DNA of 64,000 nt from Hyposmocoma kahamanoa. Taxonomy: Eukaryota > Arthropoda > Insecta > Lepidoptera > Cosmopterigidae. Positions 1 through 9,987 of this stretch are shown here, in pieces. The stretch lies in assembly GCF_003589595.1 (NCBI RefSeq), contig NW_020654810.1, positions 10,269,473 through 10,333,472 on the forward strand, given 5' to 3'. Each line of letters begins with the position of its first letter. Position 1 is the first letter of the stretch. The translations under genes and the position numbers were made by a program. Below the pieces are notes generated by a model, which saw only the letters and a list, made by a program, of their open reading frames with translations, did not search any database and had not been told where the DNA came from.

Positions 1-835
1 ATTTTCAGTACAAATCGGCAATTTCATACTTTAACCCCTATTATTTACTTTATGGCGGCCACTAGCCTTGCGCCAGTGTCAGTTTTATACGAATAATATA
101 AAAATTATGGCGAAAAACGCCAGTGTCAGTGAATAAAAATCAATAAAATCTCAAAACTTGATAATTAAATGCAATATCGTTGGTTAAATGGGAAATTAAA
201 ATTGAAATTCGATGAAAAATAAAGCAGCGTTCATAAATCACGAGATGAAAGAAATACTTAATACTTCTTTGTGGCTTGCAACCAAAATGGCACTTTGCAA
301 GTTACTCTAATTATTACTTTCCTTTACTTTTTCCTTGCGGAAAGACAAAGGCCTACAGACCGTGCAACCTAGTCTTTTTTAACTAAGTTACTATTTTCCT
401 AAAAAGGATCTGCATCCATCCAGCGCGGATTTATGCTATTAGTCGAGAAAAAATAATATTCATATTTTTGATTAACTGACAGAATATGATTTAAAAATAA
501 AATAGTGGTCTTCCATAGCGTAAATGCAACGTTATACTCGTATAGCGGAAATATGTAGGATAGCATTTCACGTAGGTGGCAAATTGCTGGAATTCCAGAA
601 TAACGAAAAGTGCGACGAGTGGCGCAGCAGACGGCGACGTGTGCGACTGACTACCCAAATGGAACTATCCGGTGTCTCGCTTAGAGATAAATACATTGAG
701 CTAGTACCATATGTATACGTTGAGTCTTGTGGTTGAGTCCCATGAGTATAGATACTATATAATTACGTATATCGATATCGTCAGGACAAATTACACTGAA
801 CTATATTGTATGACGTCGAGTTCTTAGTTTTTTTT
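1..835. other. A+T-rich stretch without a supported gene
   Basis: No tRNA head, poly(A)-tailed retroposon or coding-like segment is evident. A 70-codon ATG frame at 524-736 (+) gives an arginine-rich peptide with no recognisable motif and is best treated as chance. Confidence 0.5.
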
Positions 836-1077
836 ATAATACCAAGTGACAAGTGACAGTACATGACAGTACCAGTGTCACTCAGAGCTTTAAATTACAA
901 AAAATTAAGGGGCACTGCCACTACGCCCATCAGTTGACAAGTCCCATGTGCCTGTAATTTCAACAGCACGCTTACCCTTCAAAACCGAAACGCAGTAATG
1001 CTCACATTACTGCTTGGCGGCATAAATAGGTAAGATGGCAGTACTTCCCTCTACGAAGTCTATCACAAGAACATTTA
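836..1077 (-). mobile_element. SINE-A copy 1 (internally deleted)
   Basis: Aligns in reverse with the SINE-A core: the CACTCAGAGCTTTAAAT block, the GGGGCACTGCCACT block, the CAAGTCCCATGTGCCTGTAA block and the CTGCTTGGCGGCA block occur in order. The stretch next to the 3' end is scrambled by a short 'agtgacagtac' duplication, and the 5' terminus has decayed to 'cacaagaacatt'. Confidence 0.8.
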
Positions 1078-1123
1078 GGTACTGTTACTCAAGGTTTTCG
1101 CGATTGCTACACATTACAAGCTA

Positions 1124-1240
1124 CCATACTTTGGGATCTAAATTGCGTACAATGTTTTTTCAAACAAACCTGTAAAGAGCAGAAAGCGTTGATTAAAAAA
1201 ATATGTTCTCGATTTAGATCTAAAAAAAATTGGGTTAATT
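1124..1240. repeat. Degenerate fold-back element (family I, copy 1)
   Basis: Two diverged inverted arms ('gatctaaattgcgtacaatg' and the reverse complement of 'tgttctcgatttagatc') surround a centre resembling the 'cctgtaaaggg ... cgttgatt' core of the better-preserved copy at 24385-24554. Confidence 0.45.
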
Positions 1241-1250
1241 CCCAACACAT

Positions 1251-2540
1251 TAAATGAATCATACTTAAGATGTCGTGATAAGTCGGATATTTAGTATTTT
1301 TTACAAACGAATACACACGTGTAGACTATAAACCAAGTACATTTAAATCTAAGTTCCCGAATCGTGTAAGTTTAGTAAAAAAATTAATATTTTTCAGAAT
1401 TTTAGCATGTTAACATTCGTAATTTTCATGTCATTTACGTACGATCGGCTATTGACTGGAAAATTCACATAATTCATGAATGACGTTTGAAATGAGTATG
1501 AATCAAGAATGTCGTATGATTTAGTGACCTATTAAGTAACTATTTCATAATTACATTGTTTAACGCGTACTACATCACTTTATAAGAGTACGTAACCAGT
1601 GAAACTTAATGAAAGTAGTTTTTGAGGTTAATTTTAAGAAATGCTACGCGCATTTTTGCTTCATACTAGAAGTTGTTTTGACCAAATCATGACGCGATGA
1701 TCGTAAAATAGTAAACGATTTAAAACTTCATATAAAAACAAATTAAAACCAAAAACCCGTTCGAAACATTTGCATGACAATAATATTCAATCACAACAAA
1801 TAATTATTTAAATATTGCAAATACATATCGACGTGGAGAAGTTTAAAGAACGTGTACATTTCAAAATTATAAATAAATAGAAAGCGAAAGTATGCCAACC
1901 AAACATACAAGCCACGAATTCTCTTCCGTTACATTCAACACCTAATAAATAATGAAATTACTATGCAATGACAAAATAAGTTTATACATTTGTCATTAAA
2001 TAAATAAATTTTTAATTAATGAATCGACTCTTATACATAGAAAATGAGTAAGCGGTGTGTAAGACTAAATAAATTAAAAGTCTGTATACGGCGCTAGTTA
2101 AAGCTCACGATGATTATGGACATAGACAGAAATTGAAATGGCTTCTGTGAGGTAATTCAAAGAAAACAAGAGATGAAAGACTAAAGAAAATACCTATCAT
2201 ACCAATAATCAAGTAAAATAATATTTAGCGGAGTATTGATTAAAGGCATACTATGTATGTAGTATGTAGTAAAGAAAACCTGTTTGTAGGGTATTTCAAC
2301 TAATTACTAGTATTACCATTAGAAGTAGGTAAGTAACTAACACAGTCATATTGTAGTGGAGTTGTGATTGAACAAAAAGGTAAACAGAACACCAGTGATT
2401 CATTCGGCATACATATCGGACATCTCCTGGTGTGGTTGACATTTTTATCGCAATTAGATCGTACGATCTCACGAGCTTTCAAAAGCGAACACTCTCCATT
2501 TAATCGTCTTCATTGAAGGAGTGAGTTCGACATATGCTGC
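1251..2540. other. A+T-rich stretch, no gene seen
   Basis: About 1.3 kb with no retroposon family matching elsewhere in the window and no open frame above 60 codons that looks coding. The short minus frame at 2300-2482 has no motif. Confidence 0.5.
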
Positions 2541-2730
2541 AACTTAAGATATGTAGCAGTAGAGTTCCTTGTGAAAGAGTTCGTTCACTTTAGTAATGTC
2601 AGCATTACTGTGTTCCGGTTTTGAAGGGTAAGGGTGCTGGTGAAATTACAGGCACAGGGTACTTGTCAACTTATGTCTCAGGGTGACAGATCTTTGCGAT
2701 TTAAAGCTCTGAGTGGCACTGCAACTGTTA
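2541..2730 (+). mobile_element. SINE-A copy 2, 5' part (split by L1)
   Basis: Begins at the family 5' end (tagcagtagagttccttg) and runs through the 'attaggc..' core to 'ggcactgcaactgtta', where the poly(T) face of L1 begins. The consensus continues 'tatggacaggcgtgtag', and exactly this resumes at 6411. The copy has small internal deletions: the 'cagggaagtactgcc' segment and the 'cagtggcagtgcc' segment are missing. Confidence 0.9.
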
Positions 2731-2882
2731 TTTTTTTTTATTTTTTTTTTTTATTGTGACTCGGCAAAATGACTGCACCGCGCCTGATGGAAAGTGCGAA
2801 TACAGTCCAGAGATGAGAGTAACGGATGGAAAACACAAATATCTTCACTCCGTCACTATCATTTTGCCGGTCTGGCCAAATG
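2731..2882 (-). other. L1 3' UTR and A-rich tail
   Basis: Reading the minus strand, the UTR contains CCATCAGGCGC (plus positions 2780-2790), then GTCAC and an A-rich tail interrupted by single T residues. This arrangement parallels the 3' end of SINE-A and of the LINE ends at 33031-33097 and 34130-34190, and probably forms the template site recognised by the reverse transcriptase during target-primed reverse transcription. Confidence 0.75.
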
Positions 2883-5867
2883 CTACTTCACACTACGTTT
2901 GAAGGACCCGATGTTATAGAGGGGAGGGAATACATGCGCCGGGAGTTGGTTCCACAATTTGATGGTTCGGCATAAGAACGAATTGCCAAACTTTTTAGTG
3001 CGGGACGGTATTAAACTGACCGTCCAACTGTGGCAACGCAGTCCGGCACGGGTGGTCCGCTGATGGAAAGGAGAGGAAGGGATAAGGTTGAATAACTCTT
3101 CAGAGCACTCACCGTGGTACAGGCGATAGAATACGCTAAGAGACGCTATATCTCTGCGAAGCTGTAACGACTCCGCATGCTCAGTTACATGAGGATTGTT
3201 GACAACACGGAAGGCGTAGCGCTGCAGTCCATCTAGGGCATCGAGCAAGTACTTGGCAGAGCCGTCCCAAAGGTACGAACAGTACTCCATGCTGCTTCGG
3301 ACCTGAGCTTTATACAACAGGTATCGCAGCTCTGGAGTAAAAAATCGGTGCACCTTGTTCAGGATGCCAAGCTTGCGCGACGCGGTACAGATGACGCTCT
3401 CTATATAGTCTTTGTTGCTCATGTCCTTCCGGATGCTCATCCCCAGCAGGCTGAGCTTATCCTGCAGCGTCAGCGTTGTACCCTGAAGATGGGGAAGTGG
3501 AAGGAATGGGGATTTTTTGGAACTGAACGCGCATACCTGGGTTTTCTTGGCGTTGAACTCAACCAAGTTTCGGGAGCCCCACGACGATATATGTTCCAAA
3601 ACATGGTTGAGCTCAGCGACAAGTTTTTCCCGGTTTCTCTCAGGGTCCTCCCGGCTGCTTGACGGTTGCTTATAATAGCAACCGTGCACTGTGCTATCAT
3701 CTGCATAGCAATGAATGTTGCCAAAAGGCAACAAGTCATTGATATGCAGAAGGAACAGCGTGGGCGACAGCACGGAGCCCTGTGGCACCCCAGCATTAAC
3801 TGTCACGAGCCGCGAAGTGCCTCCGTCAACAAGGACACGCAATCTTCGCTCGCGCAGAAAGCCGGAGATCCACTCACAAAGGCGGCCGGGAAGACCATAT
3901 GCCGGAAGCTTGGAGAGGAGACCACGGTGCCAGACCCGATCAAAGGCCTTAGCAATATCCAGACTTATCGCTAAGGTTTCGCCCTGTTTGTCGATAGTTT
4001 CACCCCAGAGATGCATTAGATACGCTAGAACGTCACCCGTTGATCGGTTCGGCCGAAACCCGTACTGTCGATCATTAAGAATGGAGTGACGTTCCAGGTG
4101 CCGGATTATCTGGATATTTAGAATCCGCTCCATCACTTTGCAGAGCACTGAAGTGACAGCTATTGGGCGATAGTTTGTCGGATCAGACCGATCTCCTTTC
4201 TTGGGGATAGGTTGCACGTTGGCCTCCCTCCAAGCTAGGGGCACGTTACCAGATTGGTATGAGAGGCGGTATAAGCACGTCAGTACGGGAGACAACTCCG
4301 CCGCACACCTTTTAAGGACGATAGGAGGTATCCCATCTGGACCATAGGCTTTCCGCACGTCAAGAGTCTGCAGTTCCTTGCGGACATCACATTGCCTGAT
4401 AACTATATCAGGCATTGTGACTCCGCAGTGGGGAATTGACGGCGGTTGCGCATCTTGGTCGTGAATGCGCGAGTTAGCCCCGAAAAGGTCGGCCAATAAA
4501 TTGGCTTTCTCTTCGGGGCCATAGGCCAAAAATCCATTGGGATACCTCAAAGGCGGCAGCGACGAACGACAAAAATTGGACTGCACGGCTTTGGCCAGGC
4601 TCCAGTAGGCACGGCTATCGGTGGGATGGGCTACCAGCTTCTGGCCAATCCGTGAAACGCGCTGGGCATCCGCTCTTATGTAAGCCCTCCTGCAAGACTT
4701 GGTTGCTTTGTTATAGGCTGCTTTAAGGGACGCAAGGTTGGGATCCTTTGTTACACGACCCTTGATCCAACCACGATATGCAGCCTGTTTCTCACTAACA
4801 GCGTCCATGCATTCGCGATTGAACCAAGGGCGTCCTCTGCGATTGGCGATGACACTGGAAGACGGTATGTAGTAATTCATAGCCGTTCCAATCTCATCGA
4901 CAACAGCATCGGCAGCTGCTGAGGCATCCTTTCCCGCAAAGCAGTGCTGCAACCAAGGGATGGACGCAAAGTAGTCGCGCATACCATCCCAATCCGCCGA
5001 CGAGTAGTGCCAAATGCGACGAGTGACCTCCTTCAGCTTAGTTGGAGGCATTTGGGAAACCTTACACCCAACCAAACAGTGATCAGAACTTCCCAGGGGG
5101 GCGCTGACTGATACTGTATAGTAGGTAGGGTGACTCGCGAGCAGAAGGTCAAGCAAAGAGGGTGCATGATCCGATATGTCTGGAACCCGGGTGGGCTGGG
5201 TTACCAGTTGGGTCAAGTCATGCGTGAGAGCGAAAGCGTGGGCAGTTCTTCCTGCATGGTCAGTCTTGAGGGAACTTAACCATGATTCATGGTGAGCATT
5301 AAAGTCCCCCAACACGACCATCTCCGCAGATGGGAACTGCGCCTGCGCGTCAAGAGTCACCTGGCTCAGTTGGTCAAAGAGCCTAGTTGTCTCCGCATCC
5401 CCGCTGTGGGATCTATATAAGCACGCGAAGACTCTAGCTGAACAACTAGATTCTACGAGCACCCACATAGTGGAAAAGGATGGGTCCTCCAGGCAGCGCA
5501 GACGGCGACAGCACACATCCGAACGAATATATACACATACCCCGGCTTTGGCCTGAAAGTTTTCCTCAAGCGAGTAGCCGGGGTAGTTCAAGTAACTCAT
5601 ATCATTCGGACGGCGAATCTGCGTCTCCGTCAGGAAAAGCAGGGCAGGCCGGGCTGTCTCGAGGTGATGGTGGACAGCTTTGAGGTTGGAGTGGAGTCCG
5701 CGGATGTTAGCGAACTCAATAATAAATGCGGTGGGGGGATTAGGCACCGCTGAACGATCTGCATTCTTATGTTGCGCTGTCATGGTGGGTAAGAAGGACG
5801 GTAGTGTGAAGAGATGAAGCCTTCGGCACTGCACCGAAGAAGAAAAATGAGGGGAACTGCAATACAT
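2883..5867 (-). CDS. Endonuclease/reverse transcriptase polyprotein of LINE L1
   Basis: A 994-codon open frame. Residues about 45-270 form an exonuclease-endonuclease-phosphatase domain: FANIRG (metal-binding Asn), FLTETQI (catalytic Glu), VLGDFNAHHESW (Asp/Asn) and SSDHCLV (the C-terminal Ser-Asp-His). Residues about 490-800 form a reverse transcriptase: PKKGDRSDPTNYRPI, QYGFRPNRST, SLDIAKAFDRVWH, GVPQGSVLSP and the catalytic HCYADDST. The C-terminal 150 residues (DGLQRYAFRVV, then a conserved WNQLP motif near the end) match the tail typical of jockey-superfamily proteins. The product nicks target DNA and copies its own mRNA there. A better start may be the second Met, at residue 29 (plus position 5783), since the first 28 residues look like translated leader. 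No stop or frameshift is present, so it may be active. No separate ORF1 (gag-like) was found. Confidence 0.93.
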   Translation of the reverse strand: MYCSSPHFSSSVQCRRLHLFTLPSFLPTMTAQHKNADRSAVPNPPTAFIIEFANIRGLHSNLKAVHHHLETARPALLFLTETQIRRPNDMSYLNYPGYSLEENFQAKAGVCVYIRSDVCCRRLRCLEDPSFSTMWVLVESSCSARVFACLYRSHSGDAETTRLFDQLSQVTLDAQAQFPSAEMVVLGDFNAHHESWLSSLKTDHAGRTAHAFALTHDLTQLVTQPTRVPDISDHAPSLLDLLLASHPTYYTVSVSAPLGSSDHCLVGCKVSQMPPTKLKEVTRRIWHYSSADWDGMRDYFASIPWLQHCFAGKDASAAADAVVDEIGTAMNYYIPSSSVIANRRGRPWFNRECMDAVSEKQAAYRGWIKGRVTKDPNLASLKAAYNKATKSCRRAYIRADAQRVSRIGQKLVAHPTDSRAYWSLAKAVQSNFCRSSLPPLRYPNGFLAYGPEEKANLLADLFGANSRIHDQDAQPPSIPHCGVTMPDIVIRQCDVRKELQTLDVRKAYGPDGIPPIVLKRCAAELSPVLTCLYRLSYQSGNVPLAWREANVQPIPKKGDRSDPTNYRPIAVTSVLCKVMERILNIQIIRHLERHSILNDRQYGFRPNRSTGDVLAYLMHLWGETIDKQGETLAISLDIAKAFDRVWHRGLLSKLPAYGLPGRLCEWISGFLRERRLRVLVDGGTSRLVTVNAGVPQGSVLSPTLFLLHINDLLPFGNIHCYADDSTVHGCYYKQPSSSREDPERNREKLVAELNHVLEHISSWGSRNLVEFNAKKTQVCAFSSKKSPFLPLPHLQGTTLTLQDKLSLLGMSIRKDMSNKDYIESVICTASRKLGILNKVHRFFTPELRYLLYKAQVRSSMEYCSYLWDGSAKYLLDALDGLQRYAFRVVNNPHVTEHAESLQLRRDIASLSVFYRLYHGECSEELFNLIPSSPFHQRTTRAGLRCHSWTVSLIPSRTKKFGNSFLCRTIKLWNQLPAHVFPPLYNIGSFKRSVK

Positions 5868-6410
5868 GCCGTTGATCTTTTGAAGGATAGCCGGCTGACC
5901 CGCCGAACGGAAGGGCCCCCGTACCCCCCCGGGATATGCCGCCGGGACCCCAAATTCCGGTCACTAACCGGCACGACGACCTACCCCAAGATTATGCGCG
6001 GCATGGTGGGGCAGCCTCTAGGGGTAGTTAGTCCCTATTGGGCCCCTGTACTGTACCGCGGGCGGCCAGCGGACAACCGTTTCTACGGGTCTCCCTGGCC
6101 GGCAGGTCACTAGATATCCCTCAACAAGTAACAAGGCGAATATCCGCCTCAGTCCTCCCAGATACCGCGCCGAAAACTCCACGTGCACTGGATATACACC
6201 AACTGATCCCTGAACGCGATTCGCAAAAGCGTTTCACTGTGGAGGGTTTTCCGCCGTGTGTACTGTGGTCGCTATCCAGTCGGCACAAAGCCTACCACAA
6301 CGCTAAGCAGATGGACACTTGTGACGCCCTCGGTCGCCTCTTACGACCCCCACGGGCATGTATGGGGAGGCGACAATGTATTCTTAAGCCGTCGCCCCAC
6401 GGCAAAAACA
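5868..6410 (-). other. L1 5' leader
   Basis: G+C-rich non-coding leader, in strong contrast to the A+T-rich surroundings. Near its 5' end the minus strand carries GTGGGGGTCGTAAGAGGCGA, a motif I recall from leaders of lepidopteran LINEs. Several short frames overlap it but none holds a recognisable gag or zinc-knuckle motif. It would be expected to contain an internal RNA polymerase II promoter, as in other jockey-type elements (inference). Confidence 0.6.
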
Positions 6411-6430
6411 TATGGACAGACGTGTAGCTT
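6411..6430 (+). mobile_element. SINE-A copy 2, 3' remnant
   Basis: Continues the copy interrupted at 2730 with 'tatggacagacgtgtagctt' and 'accatcagg', then switches abruptly into SINE-B. The final 35 bp and A-tail expected of SINE-A are missing, so SINE-B sequence replaced or joined it. Confidence 0.8.
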
Positions 6431-6725
6431 ACCATCAGGTAGCTCACAAACTGAGGGGCGGGGGTTCGAATTTAGATTCCGGACTCTGAATTTTTAAAAT
6501 TTATGTACGAAATTTAATTTGAAATTTGCCATGAAGTTTTCGATGAAGGAGAACGTCGTGCGGAAATCTATACACACATGCAAAGCATTTTAATGATGTG
6601 TGTGATATTCTCAATACGCATTGCGCCCGCGTGGGAACTACAACCCAAACCCTCTTATTGTGAGAGGGAGGCCTATGCCCCGCAGTGGAACTATATAGGA
6701 TAACTATTATAAATGTGTAGATAGT
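6431..6725 (+). mobile_element. SINE-B copy 1
   Basis: A tRNA-like head (GGGGGTTCGAATTTAGATTCC, close to a B box), a body shared with the copies at 32800 and 62862 ('gaaatttgccatgaag', 'gatgaaggagaacgtcgtg') and the terminal module 'gaggcctatgccccgcagtgg', which matches the 'gcccagcagtgg' ends at 63803 and 26315. The tail 'aactatataggataact' is degenerate. Confidence 0.75.
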
Positions 6726-7062
6726 TAAAATGACCATGTACCATGTGCTTATAACTTAAACTAATACGTCTATCCGTAAAAAGTTAATAGCAATATCGTA
6801 AAGTATAAGTGACACTATTTCGGTTGAAACACAAGTCAATAATAAAGTAAATGCAATAAAATACGTTGAAACAACATACAGCCGGTAGTGTAGTGTTAAC
6901 AGTGCCAAGGAGGAAGTGTGTTGACACGATTTCCGGTATTATCAAGTGTGATGTAAAAGTTATGTCTTGTCTCTTGACAAGTTATTGCATTCGCCTACAA
7001 ATATTTCTTTGTATATTTTACTAAGAATATTCTCACTAAAATCTATAGTACTGCCCTTCCTT

Positions 7063-7346
7063 TTAACCAACTTCAAAAAAGGAGGAGGTTCTCAAATCGA
7101 CTGTATTTTTTTTGTATGTATGATACGTGATTACATCTGCATTTGTGAAACGATTATGATTTTTTTTTTGAAAGAGGGTACCTCAGTATTGGTCTCATTC
7201 AAATTTAAATACAATTTTCCAACTGTAAGGATGACAAACTAGGAGATTAATCTGGTTTCGCGCACTTTCCAGTAATCGATTTCAAGAAAAATTTGGCAAG
7301 TAGATGTAGTTCCACGAACTTTTGAGGTCGCTGTTTTTATAAAAAA
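7063..7346 (+). repeat. Dispersed repeat C, copy 1
   Basis: Starts 'aacttcaaaaaaggaggagg' and includes 'gagggtacctcag', 'ggatgacaaactaggagatt' and 'gaacttttgaggtcg'. Six copies occur in the window in both orientations. Coding frames within it (for example 6967-7242) are read-through of this non-coding repeat. Confidence 0.8.
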
Positions 7347-7359
7347 AGTTATAATTATT

Positions 7360-7436
7360 AATACAATACTACAAGAAACTAGTGGAGTAATTTCACAAAA
7401 AATAATTGAATATCAATAGAATAAAAATTTAAAAAA
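7360..7436 (+). mobile_element. SINE-E copy 1 (3' tail only)
   Basis: 'aaactagtggagtaatttca' followed by 'caaaaaataattgaatatca' is nearly identical to the 3' part of the tRNA-headed element at 58712-58915. The tRNA head is absent. Confidence 0.7.
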
Positions 7437-7516
7437 GTTAATATCATAACTAACGTAATCGACTTTTTTATCGAAATTGGGAAAAACAATCTGGGATTTG
7501 TGAAACGAGACCCATT

Positions 7517-7812
7517 TTTTTTTATTATACAAAATGACAGGGCGAACAAGTCGTGCGCCTGATGTTCAGCTACACGCCTGTCCATAACAGTTACAGAGAC
7601 ACTCAGAACTTTAAATTGCAAATATCTGAGGAGCACTGCCACTACGCCTGTCACTTTGAGACATAAGTTGATAAGTCCCATGTGCCTGTAATTTCACCAG
7701 CTCCCTTACCCTTCAAAACCAGAACACAATGCTACTGCTTGGCGGCAGATATAGGTAAGGCGGCAGTAGTTCCCTGGACGAACTCTTTCACGAGGAGCTC
7801 CACTGCTACTGA
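7517..7812 (-). mobile_element. SINE-A copy 3 (near full length)
   Basis: Bounded on the left by the T-rich face of the A-tail (7513-7526) and on the right by the family 5' end ('gagctccactgctactga'). It has all blocks in order, with a 9-bp loss near 'acacaatgctactgcttgg'. Confidence 0.88.
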
Positions 7813-8118
7813 ACTCCCTCTAATCTACAACCTCCTCTAATCGGTTTTTAAAAATCTTATTTAGTTTTAGTTCTGTTGTAAAATCATCGTAATTGCCATA
7901 TTTTAAGATGACTATAAAACTTTAGGTGGCACTATTTCGAAAGTTACAGAAATACAAATGCGTTAATTATGATGACATGGACGGCAGAGTAGTAGAGTAC
8001 CAATTCTTAACAATTACTTCGAAAGTAAAAATAATTCCGTAATTTCCAAAATATATTGTCCGTTACACATACTACAAAGTAACTTAGCACAATTTAATTA
8101 ATTAGGACCATAGAACAT

Positions 8119-8215
8119 TAAATTATTATTCCGGATTTAAATCGCGTAAATTTGTTATTTCAAACAAATCAACGTTTCGGACCCTTTATAGGTCTCATAA
8201 GAACTACTTAGTAAA
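8119..8215. repeat. Half-arm of fold-back family I, copy 2
   Basis: 'ttccggatttaaatcgcgta' followed by 'caaatcaacgtttcggaccc' and 'tttataggtc' equals one arm of the palindromic element at 24385-24554; the other arm is missing. Confidence 0.6.
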
Positions 8216-8395
8216 CAAAACTTTTCAGCCAGTGTTATTATATGTATATATTAAATATACATAACTCGCTCTGCCAGAATGGTAATTAAAATATTGTTTA
8301 AAAAATAATAAAAACATAAATGCATATTTAAGATGTACGCACAAATGCATACATTTACACTTAAAGTTTAGATTCAACTCTATAACACATATTAA

Positions 8396-8618
8396 CTGCC
8401 TCCGTGGCCGAACGCTTACCATACCGGACTGCCACGCAGAGGTCCCAGGTTCGATTCCCGGGCCGGGAGAAATATTTGTATGGCCTACAATTATTTCTCT
8501 CGTGAGTTTGGGTGTAATTTGTGGTTGTCTATGTGTGTGTCCATGGCACCCGCGACACAGGGTTTCCCTAGTGCGCGGCTATGTTGAGTGTGTGCGTTAT
8601 TTATTATTATTATGTATT
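8396..8618 (+). mobile_element. SINE-D copy 1 (tRNA-derived)
   Basis: The first 70 bp are tRNA-like, with an A box TGGCCGAACGC (8405-8415) and a perfect B box GGTTCGATTCC (8448-8458), so an internal RNA polymerase III promoter is likely. The body ('gagtttgggtgtaatttgtg', 'cccgcgacacagggtttccc') leads to a TTATTATTATT tail. It is probably the best-preserved copy in the window together with 39288-39503. Confidence 0.88.
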
Positions 8619-8887
8619 ATAAGATAAGACGGTCCGAAGTCCAAAGTGTAAAATATCGTTTACTCGTAAATAAATCAAGATTCAAGATAATAAATTACTT
8701 AAAATTACGTTTTGCAAGTTTTTTTAATGGTCAAAACAGACACGCGGGACACGTGCTCTCCATGACCATATTTAATTGTATAGGCCGTATAAATATAACA
8801 AGTATGTTCATTTAAATGAATACTTGCATATTGATATTATCTCAAAACAAAAATTTGATAAAAAAAAATCATTTTTATTTAATTTTA

Positions 8888-9172
8888 GTAGCAGTAGAGC
8901 TCCTTGTGCAAGAGTTCCTGACGGGACGAAGAAGTGGGTAAGCGACACGCTTGTCCATAACAGTTGCAGTGCCACTCAGAGCTTTAATACGCAAAAACCA
9001 GAGGGGCACTGCCACTGCACTTTCTACCTTGAGACATAAGTTGACAAGTCCCATGGCCCTATAATTTCACCAGCACCCTTACCTTTCAAAACCGGAACGC
9101 AGAAATGCTCACATTACTTCTTGGCGGCACAAAATAGGCAAGGTGGCAGTACTTCCCTGGACGAATTCTCTA
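8888..9172 (-). mobile_element. SINE-A copy 4 with displaced, inverted 5' terminus
   Basis: The main body (8918-9172) is minus-oriented and stops at 'ctggacgaattctct', lacking the last 30 bp of the family 5' end. Those 30 bp occur in the opposite orientation at the far side (8888-8917: gtagcagtagagctccttgt). The copy therefore has two outward-facing 5' fragments. Confidence 0.8.
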
Positions 9173-9174
9173 GA

Positions 9175-9640
9175 ATTACCTATTTGACAGACTTATCGCT
9201 TACTTCCAGGTGCATACCTTGTTTGTCCCGTCCGTTGGTGACGTAAATAAAATATTGAAATTCTACAAGACCACATAATATGTTAGTACTACATAAAAAA
9301 ATAAATTTCTTTTTTGTCAAGAACATTTTAAAATTAATTAAATGAAATTGACTTGTATAGTTTCTGGACATTACTATGCACGCACCTAACAACTACCATT
9401 AGAGAACGCAAACGCTTTGACGTCAATAAAATGCAAATTAAATAAAATTAACATCTACACACAGACATGTCAGTTTGCGAAGCAATCATTTGCCAATATT
9501 TTAACAGATATCAGCCTGCGTCACAGAGCATCATAAATTCAGACAAACTTGAGAGATAGCCTCAATATTTATACACAATTAATGCCTTCGAATGATGCTA
9601 AAGAATACGATACAAAATTGTATCGTATATTGTAAGAAGC
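9175..9640. other. A+T-rich stretch, no gene seen
   Basis: Only short chance frames (such as 9180-9392 minus). No match to the repeat families recognised elsewhere. Confidence 0.45.
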
Positions 9641-9647
9641 TATTTTT

Positions 9648-9838
9648 ACGCACACACTCATAGCTTCGCTAAGGAATCCCCGTGTCGTGGGTGCCATATA
9701 CACACACATAGACAACCACAAATTACACCCAAACTCACGAGAGAAGTAAATGTAGTCTATACAAATATTCCTCCTGGCTCGAGAATCCAACCCGGGACCT
9801 CGGCGTGGCCAGCATGGCAGGCGTTCCACGGAGATAGT
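9648..9838 (-). mobile_element. SINE-D copy 2 (diverged)
   Basis: Minus copy: tail side 'cgcacacactcatagc', body 'gacaaccacaaattacaccc' and a mutated B box near 'gaatccaacccggg'. The A-box region ('ttccacggagatag') has decayed. Confidence 0.8.
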
Positions 9839-9904
9839 TACAAGCGTTATTAAGTCTCTCCCGAAGAAAACCCAATACGTAATGTCTGTTAACAAACATA
9901 GAGA

Positions 9905-9976
9905 AATCCGTAAGGTCTACTGACTCGATCTGTGGCTCAGTTGGTATAACGGTGGCCCTAGTTTGGCATACAGACG
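9905..9976 (+). mobile_element. tRNA-like head fragment (SINE-E related)
   Basis: 'ctgtggctcagttggtataa' resembles the head of the SINE-E copy at 42085-42285, and 'cagttcgattttt' is a weak B box. It runs directly into the T-rich end of SINE-A copy 5, so its body was lost or replaced. Confidence 0.5.
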
Positions 9977-9987
9977 CAGTTCGATTT

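Larger units (their letters stand above)
2731..6410 (-). mobile_element. L1: near-full-length non-LTR retrotransposon
   Basis: A minus-strand LINE of about 3.68 kb: a roughly 0.54-kb G+C-rich 5' leader (5868-6410), one long ORF, a roughly 150-bp 3' UTR (2731-2882) and an A-rich tail read as T-runs on the plus strand at 2731-2752. Domain order (apurinic-type endonuclease, then reverse transcriptase) and the single uninterrupted frame place it in the jockey superfamily; the exact clade was not determined. It lies inside SINE-A copy 2. Any target duplication is very short (TAT or TTA) and ambiguous against the tail. An intact frame implies recent insertion. Confidence 0.92.

Noticed and set aside
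524..736. Small arginine-rich protein gene
   Set aside because: No homologous copy, composition shift or regulatory sequence was found; its length is consistent with chance.
3348..4089. Three plus-strand frames of 102-124 codons within 3.3-4.1 kb
   Set aside because: They are antisense shadows of the L1 reverse transcriptase.
8396..8466. A functional tRNA gene
   Set aside because: The A and B boxes are good, but the acceptor and anticodon stems do not pair and the SINE body follows directly; the same structure recurs in four copies.
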